This document shows positions 55,693 to 63,880 of a DNA stretch of 64,000 nucleotides, piece by piece. Position numbers and translations under genes: made by a program. The DNA is taken from NCBI GenBank assembly GCA_963848375.1, contig CAWKDK010000001.1, positions 62,001-126,000 on the forward strand, read 5' to 3'. Position 1 is the first letter of the stretch. Every line of letters begins with the position of its first letter. The notes under the pieces are model-generated. The model saw only the letters and a program-made list of their open reading frames with translations. It was not told the origin of the DNA and searched no databases. The DNA comes from JAJPJE01 sp963848375 (GTDB lineage: Bacteria > Acidobacteriota > Terriglobia > Terriglobales > Acidobacteriaceae).

Positions 55693-56584
55693 GTGAGCAT
55701 TACCTCAATCGGCGATTCTCGCCCAAAGATTACGACCGCGACTCTCGCGGAGCGCAAATCCAAACGACAACCTATCACCTGCCTTGACTGCCTATGACTA
55801 CGCGACTGCGCGACTGGTGGACGAAGCTGGCATTGACATCATTCTCGTCGGTGATTCGCTGGCGCAGGTCGTGCTCGGCTATGACAGCACGCTGCCGGTT
55901 ACGGTGGACGAGATGCTGCATCACACGCGCGCTGTGCGCCGCGCCGTGAAGCAGGCACTGCTCGTCGCAGACATGCCGTATGGGTCGTATCACACTTCTC
56001 CGGAGGACGCTGTTCGCAACGCGTCGCGCTTCCTGAAAGAAGCCGGAGCGGAAGCCGTGAAGCTGGAAGGCGGAGAGAAGCGGATTGATCACGTTCGCCG
56101 GTTGATCGATGCCGAGATCCCCGTGATGGGACATATCGGTCTGACGCCGCAGTCGGTGCATGCGATGGGTGGCTACAAGGTTCAGGGCAAGACGTTGTCG
56201 GCGGTAGAACAGCTCATGCGTGATGCTGTGGCCCTCGATCAGGCAGGCGTGTTCTCGATCGTGCTGGAAGGGATTCCGCGCGAGGTCGCGGCCATGATCA
56301 CGGAGGAAGTTTCCGCACCGACAATCGGTATCGGCGCTGGTCCGGAGTGCGATGGGCAGGTGCTGGTGATCCACGACATGGTCGGACTGACCTTCAATCC
56401 TCCGGCGAAATTTGTGCGGCGTTATGCCGATGCAGGAGCGTTGATTTCCGAAGCGATCGAGGCTTTCCGCCGCGATGTGGTGGAAGGCAACTATCCTGCG
56501 GACGCCGAGTCGTATCATTTGCCGAAAGATACTGGCGCGGCGCTGGAAGCGATCCAGCAGCGCAAGAGGGTAATGAGCAAGTGA
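55693..56584 (+). CDS. panB: 3-methyl-2-oxobutanoate hydroxymethyltransferase (one apparent frameshift)
   Basis: Makes ketopantoate from 2-oxoisovalerate and methylene-tetrahydrofolate, the first committed step to pantothenate. N-terminus 'SITSIGDSRPKITTATLAERKS', then 'ITCLTAYDYATARLVDEAG', 'ILVGDSLAQVVLGY', 'KLEGGEK', 'MGHIGLTPQS' and 'IGIGAG'. The first 30 codons lie in another frame until an extra T at 55784-55785 is removed; the whole is then 296 residues. GTG 55693 has GGAGG upstream, so simple calls starting at 55784 miss the N-terminus. panC follows. Confidence 0.93.
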
Positions 56585-56617
56585 GCAGTTGTTAGTTGCT
56601 AGTTGTCAGTTGTTAGA
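56583..56617. repeat. AGTTGTTAGTTGCTAG repeat between panB and panC
   Basis: 'gagcagttgttagttgctag' followed by 'ttgtcagttgttag': a run of AGTTGYYAG units. Nearly the same string is at 63881-63912. It overlaps the panB stop. Confidence 0.65.
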
Positions 56618-56691
56618 AAGACCGCAATAGGAAGAACCTAGTCGTGACGACCTCTTTGGGCGAGCATCGCACTCTCTCGTCGCCAACCCGT

Positions 56692-57573
56692 ATGCGAATC
56701 GTTGATACCCCAGAGCAGATGCATTCGGTTTGTGCCGAGATCCGTCGCAATGGGCGGCGCATCGGACTGGTGCCGACGATGGGCGCTCTGCACGAGGGCC
56801 ATCTCTCGCTGATGCGCATGGCGCGGGCGCAATGTGAGGTAGTCGCTGCATCGATCTTCGTGAACCCGCTACAGTTCGGGCCTAATGAGGACTTCAACAA
56901 GTACCCGCGTACCTTCGATAGCGATTGCCGCAAGCTTGAATCCGAAAAGGTTGATCTGGTGTTCGCGCCCACGCCCGAGACCATGTATCCAGGCGGCGCG
57001 AAGACCTTTGTCGAAGTTGCCGAGATCAGTGACCGCCTCGATGGCCGCTCACGACCGGGTCACTTTCGTGGCGTGGCAACGGTGGTCACCAAGCTCTTCA
57101 CCATCGTTCAGCCCGATCTTGCTTTCTTCGGACAGAAGGACGCCGCGCAGGTCGCCATCATTCAGCAACTGGTGCGCGATCTGAACCTGGATGTGGAGAT
57201 TATCGTTGCTCCGATCGTACGCGAGTCCGATGGATTGGCCATGAGTTCGCGCAATGCGTATCTCAGTCCGCAAGAGCGCAAACAGGCGCTGGTGCTCTAT
57301 CGAGCATTGAATCGCGTGCAGACGCTCGCGGATCGCGGCGAAAAGAACGCGGCCGAATTGATCGTTCGCGGCAAAGAAGTGATCGCCGAAGAGCCGTCCG
57401 TCCGTCTCGATTATTTCGAGATCGTGAACCCTCGCACGCTTGAGCCGGTTTCGGATCTGAGTTCCGCGGCACTGGTGGCAGTGGCGGCGTGGGTTGGAAG
57501 CACACGCCTGATCGACAATCTCATGCTCAGTGGCTCCGGTGACGCTGCGCCCGGATTGGGGGGCGAGGAGTAA
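56692..57573 (+). CDS. panC: Pantothenate synthetase
   Basis: Joins pantoate and beta-alanine with ATP. 'VPTMGALHEGHLSLMRMAR' holds the HxGH motif; 'ASIFVNPLQFGPNEDFNKYPR', 'FFGQKDAAQVAII', 'RESDGLAMSSRN' and a KMSKS-like 'MSSRN' loop are all present. 293 residues from ATG 56692, which fits the family; an in-frame GTG at 56644 would add 16 unmatched residues. With panB and coaX (38.2 kb) it supplies coenzyme A. C-terminal tail 'GDAAPGLGGEE' is extra. Confidence 0.94.
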   Translation: MRIVDTPEQMHSVCAEIRRNGRRIGLVPTMGALHEGHLSLMRMARAQCEVVAASIFVNPLQFGPNEDFNKYPRTFDSDCRKLESEKVDLVFAPTPETMYPGGAKTFVEVAEISDRLDGRSRPGHFRGVATVVTKLFTIVQPDLAFFGQKDAAQVAIIQQLVRDLNLDVEIIVAPIVRESDGLAMSSRNAYLSPQERKQALVLYRALNRVQTLADRGEKNAAELIVRGKEVIAEEPSVRLDYFEIVNPRTLEPVSDLSSAALVAVAAWVGSTRLIDNLMLSGSGDAAPGLGGEE

Positions 57574-57577
57574 AGAA

Positions 57578-57636
57578 CGTTTCGCGTTTCAGCGTTTCGC
57601 GTTTCGCGAAGAAGAAATCGCGTAAAACTTGAAACG
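57578..57636. repeat. GTTTCGCG-family repeat between panC and mpg
   Basis: Four GTTTC units in 57578-57610 ('cgtttcgcgtttcagcg', then 'tttcgcgtttcgcgaa'), followed by the complementary 'cttgaaacg' at 57628-57636. Lies between convergent genes. Best intergenic match to the insert inside tgt. Confidence 0.65.
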
Positions 57637-57641
57637 AGCTG

Positions 57642-58287
57642 CTACACCCTCTTGCCGGACACAAATGCATTTCCTGCGACTACAAACCTCAACTCTTCGT
57701 GCGCTGCCTTGGTGATTCCGATTCGAGGCGTGACCGCGATCTTCTCCGGACGAAATCCATCATCCACAATTCGCAAATCCGACTTGGCCGACCGTCACAT
57801 CTTTGTCGTTGTCGCGCTCGCGCGTGATGTCGAACGCCTCGGCCAGTCTGCCCGGACCTGACGTGAGAGACCGCCGCAGGCTCAAGCGCTCGAGGTCGCC
57901 TTCAATGCCTCGGGCTTGCGCCATCAGTTCGATTCCCGCCAGCGGCTCCAGCGCGCGAATCAATATGCCTCCGGCCGTGCCGTCTGGCTCGCAGGAGACG
58001 TTCAGGCAGTAGTGATTGCCGTAAATGAAGTAGATATACGCACGACCCGGCGGTCCAAACAGTACGAAGTTGCGTGCCGTTTTGCCGGCCGCTGAGTGCG
58101 CAGCCGGATCGCCGATCCCAAGGTAGCCCTCGACTTCCACAATCCGCCCGGCGCGGACACGCCGGCCTTCCTGCCGCACCAGCACCTTCCCGAGCAGGTC
58201 GCGGCTTACGGTGACCACATCGCGCCCGTAGAAATCTCGCGGAACAGCTGTGAGTTTCGCGAAGTCGCGCGCGCTCTCGGCTTTCAT
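57642..58287 (-). CDS. 3-methyladenine DNA glycosylase, AAG/Mpg type (one apparent frameshift)
   Basis: Excises alkylated purines to start base-excision repair. 'DLLGKVLVR', the catalytic-region 'IVEVEGYLGIGDPAAHSAAG', 'YIYFIYGNHYCLNVSCEP' (with the intercalating Tyr region) and 'LTSGPGRLAEAF' match the AAG family. The frame ends early near 57760; dropping one of the two Gs at 57786-57787 (plus strand) joins 'DVTVGKSDLRIVDDGFRP' and runs to 'NAFVSGKRV' at 57642, 214 residues. Start ATG 58287 leaves 5 bases to the peroxiredoxin stop. Confidence 0.88.
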
Positions 58288-58292
58288 TCTGA

Positions 58293-58750
58293 CTACGATT
58301 TCAGCCCCGCCAGCACTTCTTTCGCGTGCCCTTCTGGCTTCACTTTCTCGTAAATGTGCTGAATCTTCCCGTCTGGCCCAATGATGAATGTGCTCCGCAC
58401 GACTCCCATCACCTTCTTGCCGTACATGTTCTTTTCTTTCAGCACGCCATAGGCGATGGCGACCTTCTTGTCCTCGTCTCCCAGCAGGGTGAACGGAATG
58501 TTGAACTTCTCGGCGAACTTCTTCTCTGCCGCCGGCGTATCGGGAGACATGCCCAGTACAGGAACATCCCAGCTTTTTCGAACTTTTTGTATTCGTCACG
58601 AAACTCGGACGCTTCTACGGTTCAACCCGGGGTGTTCGCCCGTGGGAAAAAGTAGAGAACAACCGTTTTTCCCCGAAACTCTTTCAGTGAAACTTTGTTT
58701 CCGTCCTGGTCGGGCAAAGTGAAGTCCGGGGCCTTATCATTGATATCCAT
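58293..58750 (-). CDS. Bcp/PrxQ-type peroxiredoxin with selenocysteine at the peroxidatic position (in-frame TGA; one apparent frameshift)
   Basis: Thiol peroxidase of the Bcp/PrxQ family. 'KAPDFTLPDQDGNKVSLKEF' and 'FFPRANTPG' lead to TGA (58624-58622) as codon 43, then 'TVEASEFRDEYKKFEK' in the same frame: TGA replaces the peroxidatic Cys of 'TPGCT'. The resolving Cys five residues on is Ser. A hairpin follows the TGA closely. A missing A (TTTTT on plus, 58574-58578) then shifts the frame; restoring it gives 'DVPVLGMSPDTPA...FNIPFTLLGDEDKKVA' and 152 residues to 58293. ATG 58750 lies in CCATGG shared with the divergent neighbour. Confidence 0.88.
58589..58618 (-). promoter_or_regulatory. 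Candidate SECIS hairpin in the peroxiredoxin gene
   Basis: Reading the minus strand, GTA (58618-58616) pairs with TAC (58591-58589) and CGTC (58611-58608) with GACG (58597-58594), leaving a ten-base apical loop. It starts three bases after the TGA. The two-stem, one-internal-loop layout resembles the selD hairpin at 22088-22120. Drawn by eye. Confidence 0.5.
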
Positions 58751-60181
58751 GGGTGGCTTCTCTCCCTCACCAACGAAGATACTACAGCGAACTCTGCTCG
58801 CTGCCGTTCCTGCATTGCTGATTTTCAGCCTGCTCCCAAGCGGCTTTGCGCAATCGACTGGGAAGAAAACGAGCAAGGGACCGCGCGCGGTAGCGGTCGT
58901 GGAATGGACGCCGTCCGGACCGCATCTGATTCCAGTCTCCATCTTGGTGGACGGCAAGTTCTACGACGCCGGACTGTATCTCGCGAATCCCGTTCCCATG
59001 GCGCTCGAGCCCGGCAATATATACGAGATCCAGAAGTCCGGCGATCCGGCCGGTCTCTTTACTGATCAATTCGGCGATGGAACTTCAAGCCAGCAACACC
59101 TTCTATGGAGTTGGCAAGATCACGTCGCAGGCAGATGTCGAGGCTGCTAATAAAAGAGCCGCAGCCGCGAAAGCCGCAGCCGCCGCAAGAGCTCCCTCGC
59201 GTTTAAGCTCGGAAGATAGCGGCCCTCCGCGCTTACGCCGCGCTGGCGGACACGGGGGGCATTCTGGATCGCCCGGCGGTTCGCCGACAAGTGGTCCGTC
59301 GATTCCGCAACCTCCGACGCAACCGCCCAGCTCTACGCCCGACAGCACCGGAGGCGACGACGATCCCGATCGGCCCACAATGAAGCGCTCAGAGCCGCCG
59401 CCGGCCGCTCCAAATGCTGCGCCTGCGTCGACCACGGCATCAACTGCTCCTCCGGTGGACGACACGGACCGTCCGGTGCTTAAGCGTGGGTCTGAAGGAC
59501 AGCAGGCGGCGAGCCTCACTGGTCCGGCTGTGCCCAAATCACCAGCGACGCCATCTGTCCGGTAAAGCCACGACAACCACCTCCCCAAATCGCCTTCAGG
59601 TTGCCGTCTCCGATCCGAACTCGAATGCGCCGCATCCGTTCAAGTGGATTGGCAAACCTGAGTACGAGGAGCGAGACCAGGAAGCCACGCGCCAACTCGC
59701 GCTGCAAGCTGTGCGTGACTACGCCGCCAAGCATCCCGGCCTTCGCCCCAGCTCGGTCACAGACGACCTCGAGGTTCACGCCTTCGATCTGGACTACAAC
59801 AACAACCCGCTCTTCGTTCTGACCGCAACCGTTCCGCAGGCATCCAACCCGACGCCGAGGTCACGAACACCGAAGCCAAAGGCGGTTGCGGCGCAGGAAC
59901 CCCCTCCGATCGCACCGAAGAATGAGTTCTATGTCACGGTGGTTGCCCGCGAAAATTACGACGGCACCATGCGCAAGGTCTTCGTCTCGGTTACGGACAA
60001 CACGCACCTCGACGTCTACCCGCGACTGGAGTTGATCGATGTCGTGGATGCTGATGGCAGTGGCCGCGGCGAACTACTCTTCCGGCAGATCTCGGACACG
60101 AGCAGGAGCTGGGTGATCTATCGCGTCGGAGTGGAAACCATGACGGCGCTCTACAACAGCGGCGCGCCGCTGGAACAGTAG
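58749..60181 (+). CDS. Exported proline-rich hypothetical protein (two apparent frameshifts)
   Basis: Signal peptide ('RTLLAAVPALLIFSLLPSGFA'-type, after a short N-terminus), a small N-terminal domain ('VEWTPSGPHLIPVSILVDGKFYDAGLYLA'), a long Pro/Ser/Gly-rich linker, and a C-terminal alpha-beta domain ('LALQAVRDYAAKHPGLRPSS', 'NEFYVTVVARENYDGTM', 'VDADGSGRGELLFRQ'). One extra base near 59061-59065 and one in GG near 59561 split it into three; correction gives 476 residues. The architecture suggests an acidobacterial envelope protein. ATG 58749 overlaps the divergent peroxiredoxin ATG. Confidence 0.78.
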
Positions 60182-60488
60182 GGCTTCAGTGAGACAGGCG
60201 ATCTTGCGCTGCCCTGAACTCCTGCTCACCAGCACCCATCTCACCTTGAGATAGGGAGTGATAATCTCCGTTATCGACAGCTATCGCATTAGGAAGTAGT
60301 AACGCCTGCTTTAGACCGCTGCGATTAGTGGGTATGGTGGACAAGGAAAAGACGATTAGAAGCAGCACCGTCGTTTGTTTTATGCCCGTTGGTGATAATT
60401 CTTTTCACCGTCTTTGTTACAAATTGTGACAACTATGCAACCTTCTTTGCACTAGCCATATCCAACTGCGGGATTGGACGCGCCACCA
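60182..60488. other. 307-base noncoding region with a hairpin repeat
   Basis: Between the proline-rich protein and a small gene. It holds the left copy of a 51-base repeat (60238-60288). Further right is an AT-richer stretch with a near-palindrome 'gttacaaattgtgac' (about 60417-60431) that could be a promoter or operator for the small gene. No coding frame recognised. Confidence 0.45.
60238..60288 (+). repeat. 51-base structured direct repeat, copy 1
   Basis: Stem ATCTCA/TGAGAT with loop CCT, then a spacer and the conserved word 'ctccgttatcgacagctatc' ending in gca. Same length and order as copy 2 at 61351-61401; the last 24 bases are identical in both. Confidence 0.7.
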
Positions 60489-60659
60489 ATGTCTACCCAA
60501 CGTGACCATACGGCGGAAGCATACTTTGCAATTGTGGCGCTATTGGAAAGCTCAATCACTTCTCCTGCCACGCGCCGTCAGATTGAGATATTCAGAGACC
60601 ACTTAGAGAAAGAAATGGCGCGGGAACTCAATCAATCCAGTGATATCGCAGCAGATTGA
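60489..60659 (+). CDS. Small hypothetical protein
   Basis: 56 residues: 'MSTQRDHTAEAYFAIVALLESSITSPATRRQIEIFRDHLEKEMARELNQ'-like helical, acidic-basic mix, no signal. Family not recognised. The amphipathic composition is protein-like, but length and the absence of a ribosome site keep confidence modest. A TTG at 60474 is an alternative start. Confidence 0.45.
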   Translation: MSTQRDHTAEAYFAIVALLESSITSPATRRQIEIFRDHLEKEMARELNQSSDIAAD

Positions 60660-60735
60660 TTCACGTTACATCGACTCGATCACAAATTCAGACGAACACA
60701 GAGCTGGCCTCCACGTTATTAGCCACGTCAAGTGG

Positions 60736-61254
60736 TCAATGCAAGTGCTGTTTGAATTCGGAGTAGCGCGCATCTGAGAACTGTCCGTGTCCAGCCCAGC
60801 GAATAGTTCCGTCAGGCGACACGAGAAGCAGGTAAGAGTCATTCGCCGCGGATTTGGTGAAGCCCGCCAGTAGCTTCCATTCCTCCTCGCCGTGAAAGAG
60901 CGGCAGGAAGTTGGGTTGCTCGGCATTCGGGACGCCACTGCGCATGCCGTGAAGAATCAGCGGGCGAACGAGTTTTGGTGCTGACTCCAGCATGGCGATC
61001 TGGTAGACGAGGAGATCGCCCTTCACGACTCCTTGGTGTTCCTTGGCAAGCTTCCGTGCGAACGGCCCGCACTGATCTCCGGCGGCGCGGCTGAACCCGA
61101 TGATGAGAATCGCCGATTTGCCCGCGAAGTCGGAAGGGAGCGAGACCTTCCGGCCGTCCAATGAATCAGCAGTGAGTTGCGGGATGGATTGTCCCAGAGC
61201 GCACGCGCACAGCGCCACGAGCGCGAGAAGAATCCGCAGACGAGCAATGTTCAT
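60736..61254 (-). CDS. Exported thioredoxin-fold protein (ATP10/redoxin-like)
   Basis: Signal peptide (RLRILLALVALCACALG) and a thioredoxin-like fold: 'LTADSLDGRKVSLPSDFAGKSAILIIGFSRAAGDQCGPFARKL', later 'DSYLLLVSPDGTIRWAGHGQF'. A single Cys (DQCG) sits where redoxins have CxxC, so it is not a simple disulfide exchanger. It resembles the ATP10-like group of periplasmic proteins. 172 residues. Lies between the two copies of the 51-base repeat. Confidence 0.72.
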   Translation of the reverse strand: MNIARLRILLALVALCACALGQSIPQLTADSLDGRKVSLPSDFAGKSAILIIGFSRAAGDQCGPFARKLAKEHQGVVKGDLLVYQIAMLESAPKLVRPLILHGMRSGVPNAEQPNFLPLFHGEEEWKLLAGFTKSAANDSYLLLVSPDGTIRWAGHGQFSDARYSEFKQHLH

Positions 61255-61338
61255 GCGATCACCCCTGCAACCCGGTCGAGAGTAACACGATGACCTACTA
61301 GACTTCGCGAATCAGCGGATTACTGTCGATATATCTCG

Positions 61339-61401
61339 ATACCACTCACTATCTCAAGGTGAGATAGGTGGTGGTATTCTCCGTTATCGACAGCTATCGC
61401 A
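61339..61401 (+). repeat. 51-base structured direct repeat, copy 2, with extended hairpin
   Basis: ATACCACTCACTATCTCA (61339-61356) pairs with TGAGATAGGTGGTGGTAT (61360-61377) at 16 of 18 positions around loop AGG: a very stable hairpin. The region 61351-61401 aligns with 60238-60288 without gaps and ends in the same 24 bases. A weaker relative of its left part is at 62163-62192. Confidence 0.75.
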
Positions 61402-61441
61402 AACTCCTGCTGATTGTGGCTCGGGGTGGTGTCTAATCGTT

Positions 61442-62137
61442 GTGAGCGGTTCGGATACGCTCGTTTTCATTCGCTGCACAAAGAGTAATTGGACAATGAG
61501 AAACCCACCGATGGAAGCTATTCTCCACACGATTGCGGTTAAACGCTGGAGGATTCTACTTCCAGTGCTAATGACTGCCCTGTCGGTGTACCTGATGCTC
61601 CTCGCCAAAGAGCAGCAACACTTGCTCTGGAAGATGGGTACAGGGTGGGAAGTACCAGCTAGAGTTCTCAATTCTCTTGTCAATGGCCCAGGCTTTTTCT
61701 TCGGTGGGTTGATTCCGGCCCCAATACCACATGCCCTAAACGAACGACTCAATTACGACGGAGATCGGCTGTTGGCAATTGCGCTCTTCTGGTTTCTTAT
61801 TGGGCTGTCGATTGATCGGCGCATAAACAAACAAGCTCTCGATTCACATCATCCACTTTTCGCCGCAATTCTCTTTACATGTGCCGCGCTAGTTTGTTGC
61901 GTGTTTGGCTTTGGGTTTATGACCCACCTCTTCTGTCCCGGCGGCTCGGATTTTTCCTCTTGCTGGGATCAGGGGCGAAACACGATCTGGCTAGTGTTAA
62001 AAATTATAGTTAGACACCCACTCCGGACGTGGGCTGCAATGGACTTAATGGCATCTGTATGGCTACTCACCTTTTGCATTTACTTTGGTGAAAGGGCCTT
62101 CGTTGCAGCGAAGAGACGGCTCATAGCAGTAGTGTGA
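61442..62137 (+). CDS. Hypothetical multi-pass membrane protein
   Basis: 231 residues with about four hydrophobic helices: 'WRILLPVLMTALSVYLMLLA', 'LLAIALFWFLIGLSI', 'LFAAILFTCAALVCCVFGFGF', 'AAMDLMASVWLLTFCIYF'. Cysteine-rich loop 'HLFCPGGSDFSSCW'. No family recognised. The region is visibly less GC-rich than the surroundings and its flanks carry repeats, so recent acquisition is possible. Start is uncertain among GTG 61442, ATG 61496 and ATG 61511. Confidence 0.6.
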   Translation: MSGSDTLVFIRCTKSNWTMRNPPMEAILHTIAVKRWRILLPVLMTALSVYLMLLAKEQQHLLWKMGTGWEVPARVLNSLVNGPGFFFGGLIPAPIPHALNERLNYDGDRLLAIALFWFLIGLSIDRRINKQALDSHHPLFAAILFTCAALVCCVFGFGFMTHLFCPGGSDFSSCWDQGRNTIWLVLKIIVRHPLRTWAAMDLMASVWLLTFCIYFGERAFVAAKRRLIAVV

Positions 62138-62259
62138 AGTTTGCGCACCGGGAGTTGGGTAGCGATAAATCTCTTTATCACTCACTATTCTCGTTTCGAT
62201 ATCGGTTTAAAGGCGCTTTCGTAACTTCCCATCACACAGTAACGCTACCTACTAGACTC

Positions 62260-62929
62260 CTACTCTTCCTTGCACACCGCGAACGCCCGCACCGTGAACG
62301 AAGTGCCTCCGACAATCGCCGGAGGCGCTGCGAAGAATCGGAAGGTGCGTCCCTGCAACTGCTCCAACCCGCGCAGATGCTCGACAATCGGAATTCCCGC
62401 GGCCAGCAGCTTGGTGTGTGCCGGGCGCTCCGGATCTTTCATGTCGTCGATGTTCGCGCAATCGATGCCGACCAGCGCCGCGCCCGCATTGACCAGCAGG
62501 TCGCAAGCGCTTCCCGTCAGAAACGGACCTGACCGGAAATAATCGTCGCCGCCCCAGCGACTGCGACCAGCCGGTTCGGATCAGCACGGCTTTGTTTCGT
62601 ATGCGATCGGCGCGAACGCCGCGGAACGCCTTTTCGTCGATAGGTCCGTCTTCCGGAGCCGAAATCAGCAAGCCAGGCAGGTCTGCCAGTTTCTTCAATG
62701 GCAGGGCGGCCAGATCGGCGCCATTCGGATGCCGGTGGAAGGGCGAGTCCACGTAGGTACCGGTATTTCCGCCAAACTCGTAAGCCGCGATCTGAAAAGT
62801 GACTCCGGGCGCATAGTGCGTCTGTTTTGCCGGCTCGTCATGCGCGAGAAAGACATGAAACTTCGGTTCGGGCAGTCCCGGATAGGCTGGCATCCCTGGC
62901 TCGATACGATGGCTGAGGTCGACAATCAT
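62260..62929 (-). CDS. Cyclase-family (kynurenine formamidase-like) metal-dependent hydrolase (one apparent frameshift)
   Basis: Begins 'IVDLSHRIEPGMPAYPGLPEP', typical of the cyclase/arylformamidase family. The metal motif, usually HxGTHxDxPxHF, reads 'NTGTYVDSPFHRHPNG', replacing two histidines by Asn and Tyr. The frame breaks near 62570; removing one base from the 'ctggtcgcag' area gives 'RWGGDDYFRSGPFLTGSACDLLVNAGAALVGID' in line, then 'DMKDPERPAHTKLLAAGIPIVEHL' to 62260, 222 residues. Substrate unknown. Confidence 0.82.
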
Positions 62930-63061
62930 GTCCCGATGGTAACAACCGGGCGCCATACACCCCCGTGCCTCGCAGGATGCCCCGCGGGGTCTCAGTCAGA
63001 TGAACGGCACTTTGGCCATTCGCGCGAATCCCATCTCCATGGTTAAACTGTAGGCACGCTC

Positions 63062-63877
63062 ATGAACGCTCGCTTTCTCGCAGTCCCTATTCTCATTACG
63101 GTTCTCGCCAGCGCCCAAACATCCACTGCTCCGGCACCGCCATCTGCATCCACTTCGCAGGACGTAAATACGCGCAAGGCGCGGCAGATCCTTGATCAGA
63201 TGATCCAGACCCTTGGCGGCCAGGCTTACATGTCTGTTCAGGACATGTCGCAGGAAGGTCGCGGCTACAGCTTCTCTCACGGTAAGCCTGACAGTCTGGG
63301 CACCGTGTATTGGCTTTTCTGGAAGTTTCCCGACAAGCAGCGAGTGGAGGTGACCAAGCAGCGGGACATCGTCACCATCAACAACGGTGATGAGGGATAC
63401 GAGGTCACTTATCGCGGTACGGCGATGGAAGAAAAAGAGCAGTTGCAGTCATACCAGCGCTACCGGAAGCACTCCCTCGAAAATGTTCTGCGCGTCTGGC
63501 TCGCAAAGCCTGGGGTCGCTCTCTTCTACGACGGGACCGCTGTCGCTGAACAAAAAGCAACGGACTCGATCACGGTGATGGACGGAGACGACTCGGTCAC
63601 CATCTTCGTGGACCGCTACACACATCTGCCGGTGAAGAAGACTTTTACCTGGCGCGATCCCATGGATCGGCTGCGTAATGAAGAATCCGAAATCTACGAC
63701 GCCTTTCGCCCCGTGCAGGGCATTATGACGCCGCACATTACCATTCGTGCCCGAAACGGCGAAACTACCACCCAGCGCTTCATTACGAACGTGAAATACA
63801 ACACGGGCCTGCCCGACTCCATGTTCGACGCCAAGATCACATACGACCCGTATAAGACACCGCAGCGGAAAAAGTGA
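63062..63877 (+). CDS. Exported LolA-like outer-membrane lipoprotein-sorting family protein
   Basis: Signal peptide (ARFLAVPILITVLASA), a short Pro/Ser linker, then a LolA/LppX-like half-barrel: 'ARQILDQMIQTLGGQAYMSVQDMS', 'WLFWKFPDKQRVEVTKQRDIVTINNGDEGYEVTYRG', 'DRYTHLPVKKTFTWRDP', ending 'LPDSMFDAKITYDPY'. 271 residues. The fold carries hydrophobic ligands such as lipids or lipoproteins in the periplasm; the specific cargo is unknown. Last complete gene in the window. Confidence 0.78.
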   Translation: MNARFLAVPILITVLASAQTSTAPAPPSASTSQDVNTRKARQILDQMIQTLGGQAYMSVQDMSQEGRGYSFSHGKPDSLGTVYWLFWKFPDKQRVEVTKQRDIVTINNGDEGYEVTYRGTAMEEKEQLQSYQRYRKHSLENVLRVWLAKPGVALFYDGTAVAEQKATDSITVMDGDDSVTIFVDRYTHLPVKKTFTWRDPMDRLRNEESEIYDAFRPVQGIMTPHITIRARNGETTTQRFITNVKYNTGLPDSMFDAKITYDPYKTPQRKK

Positions 63878-63880
63878 AAG

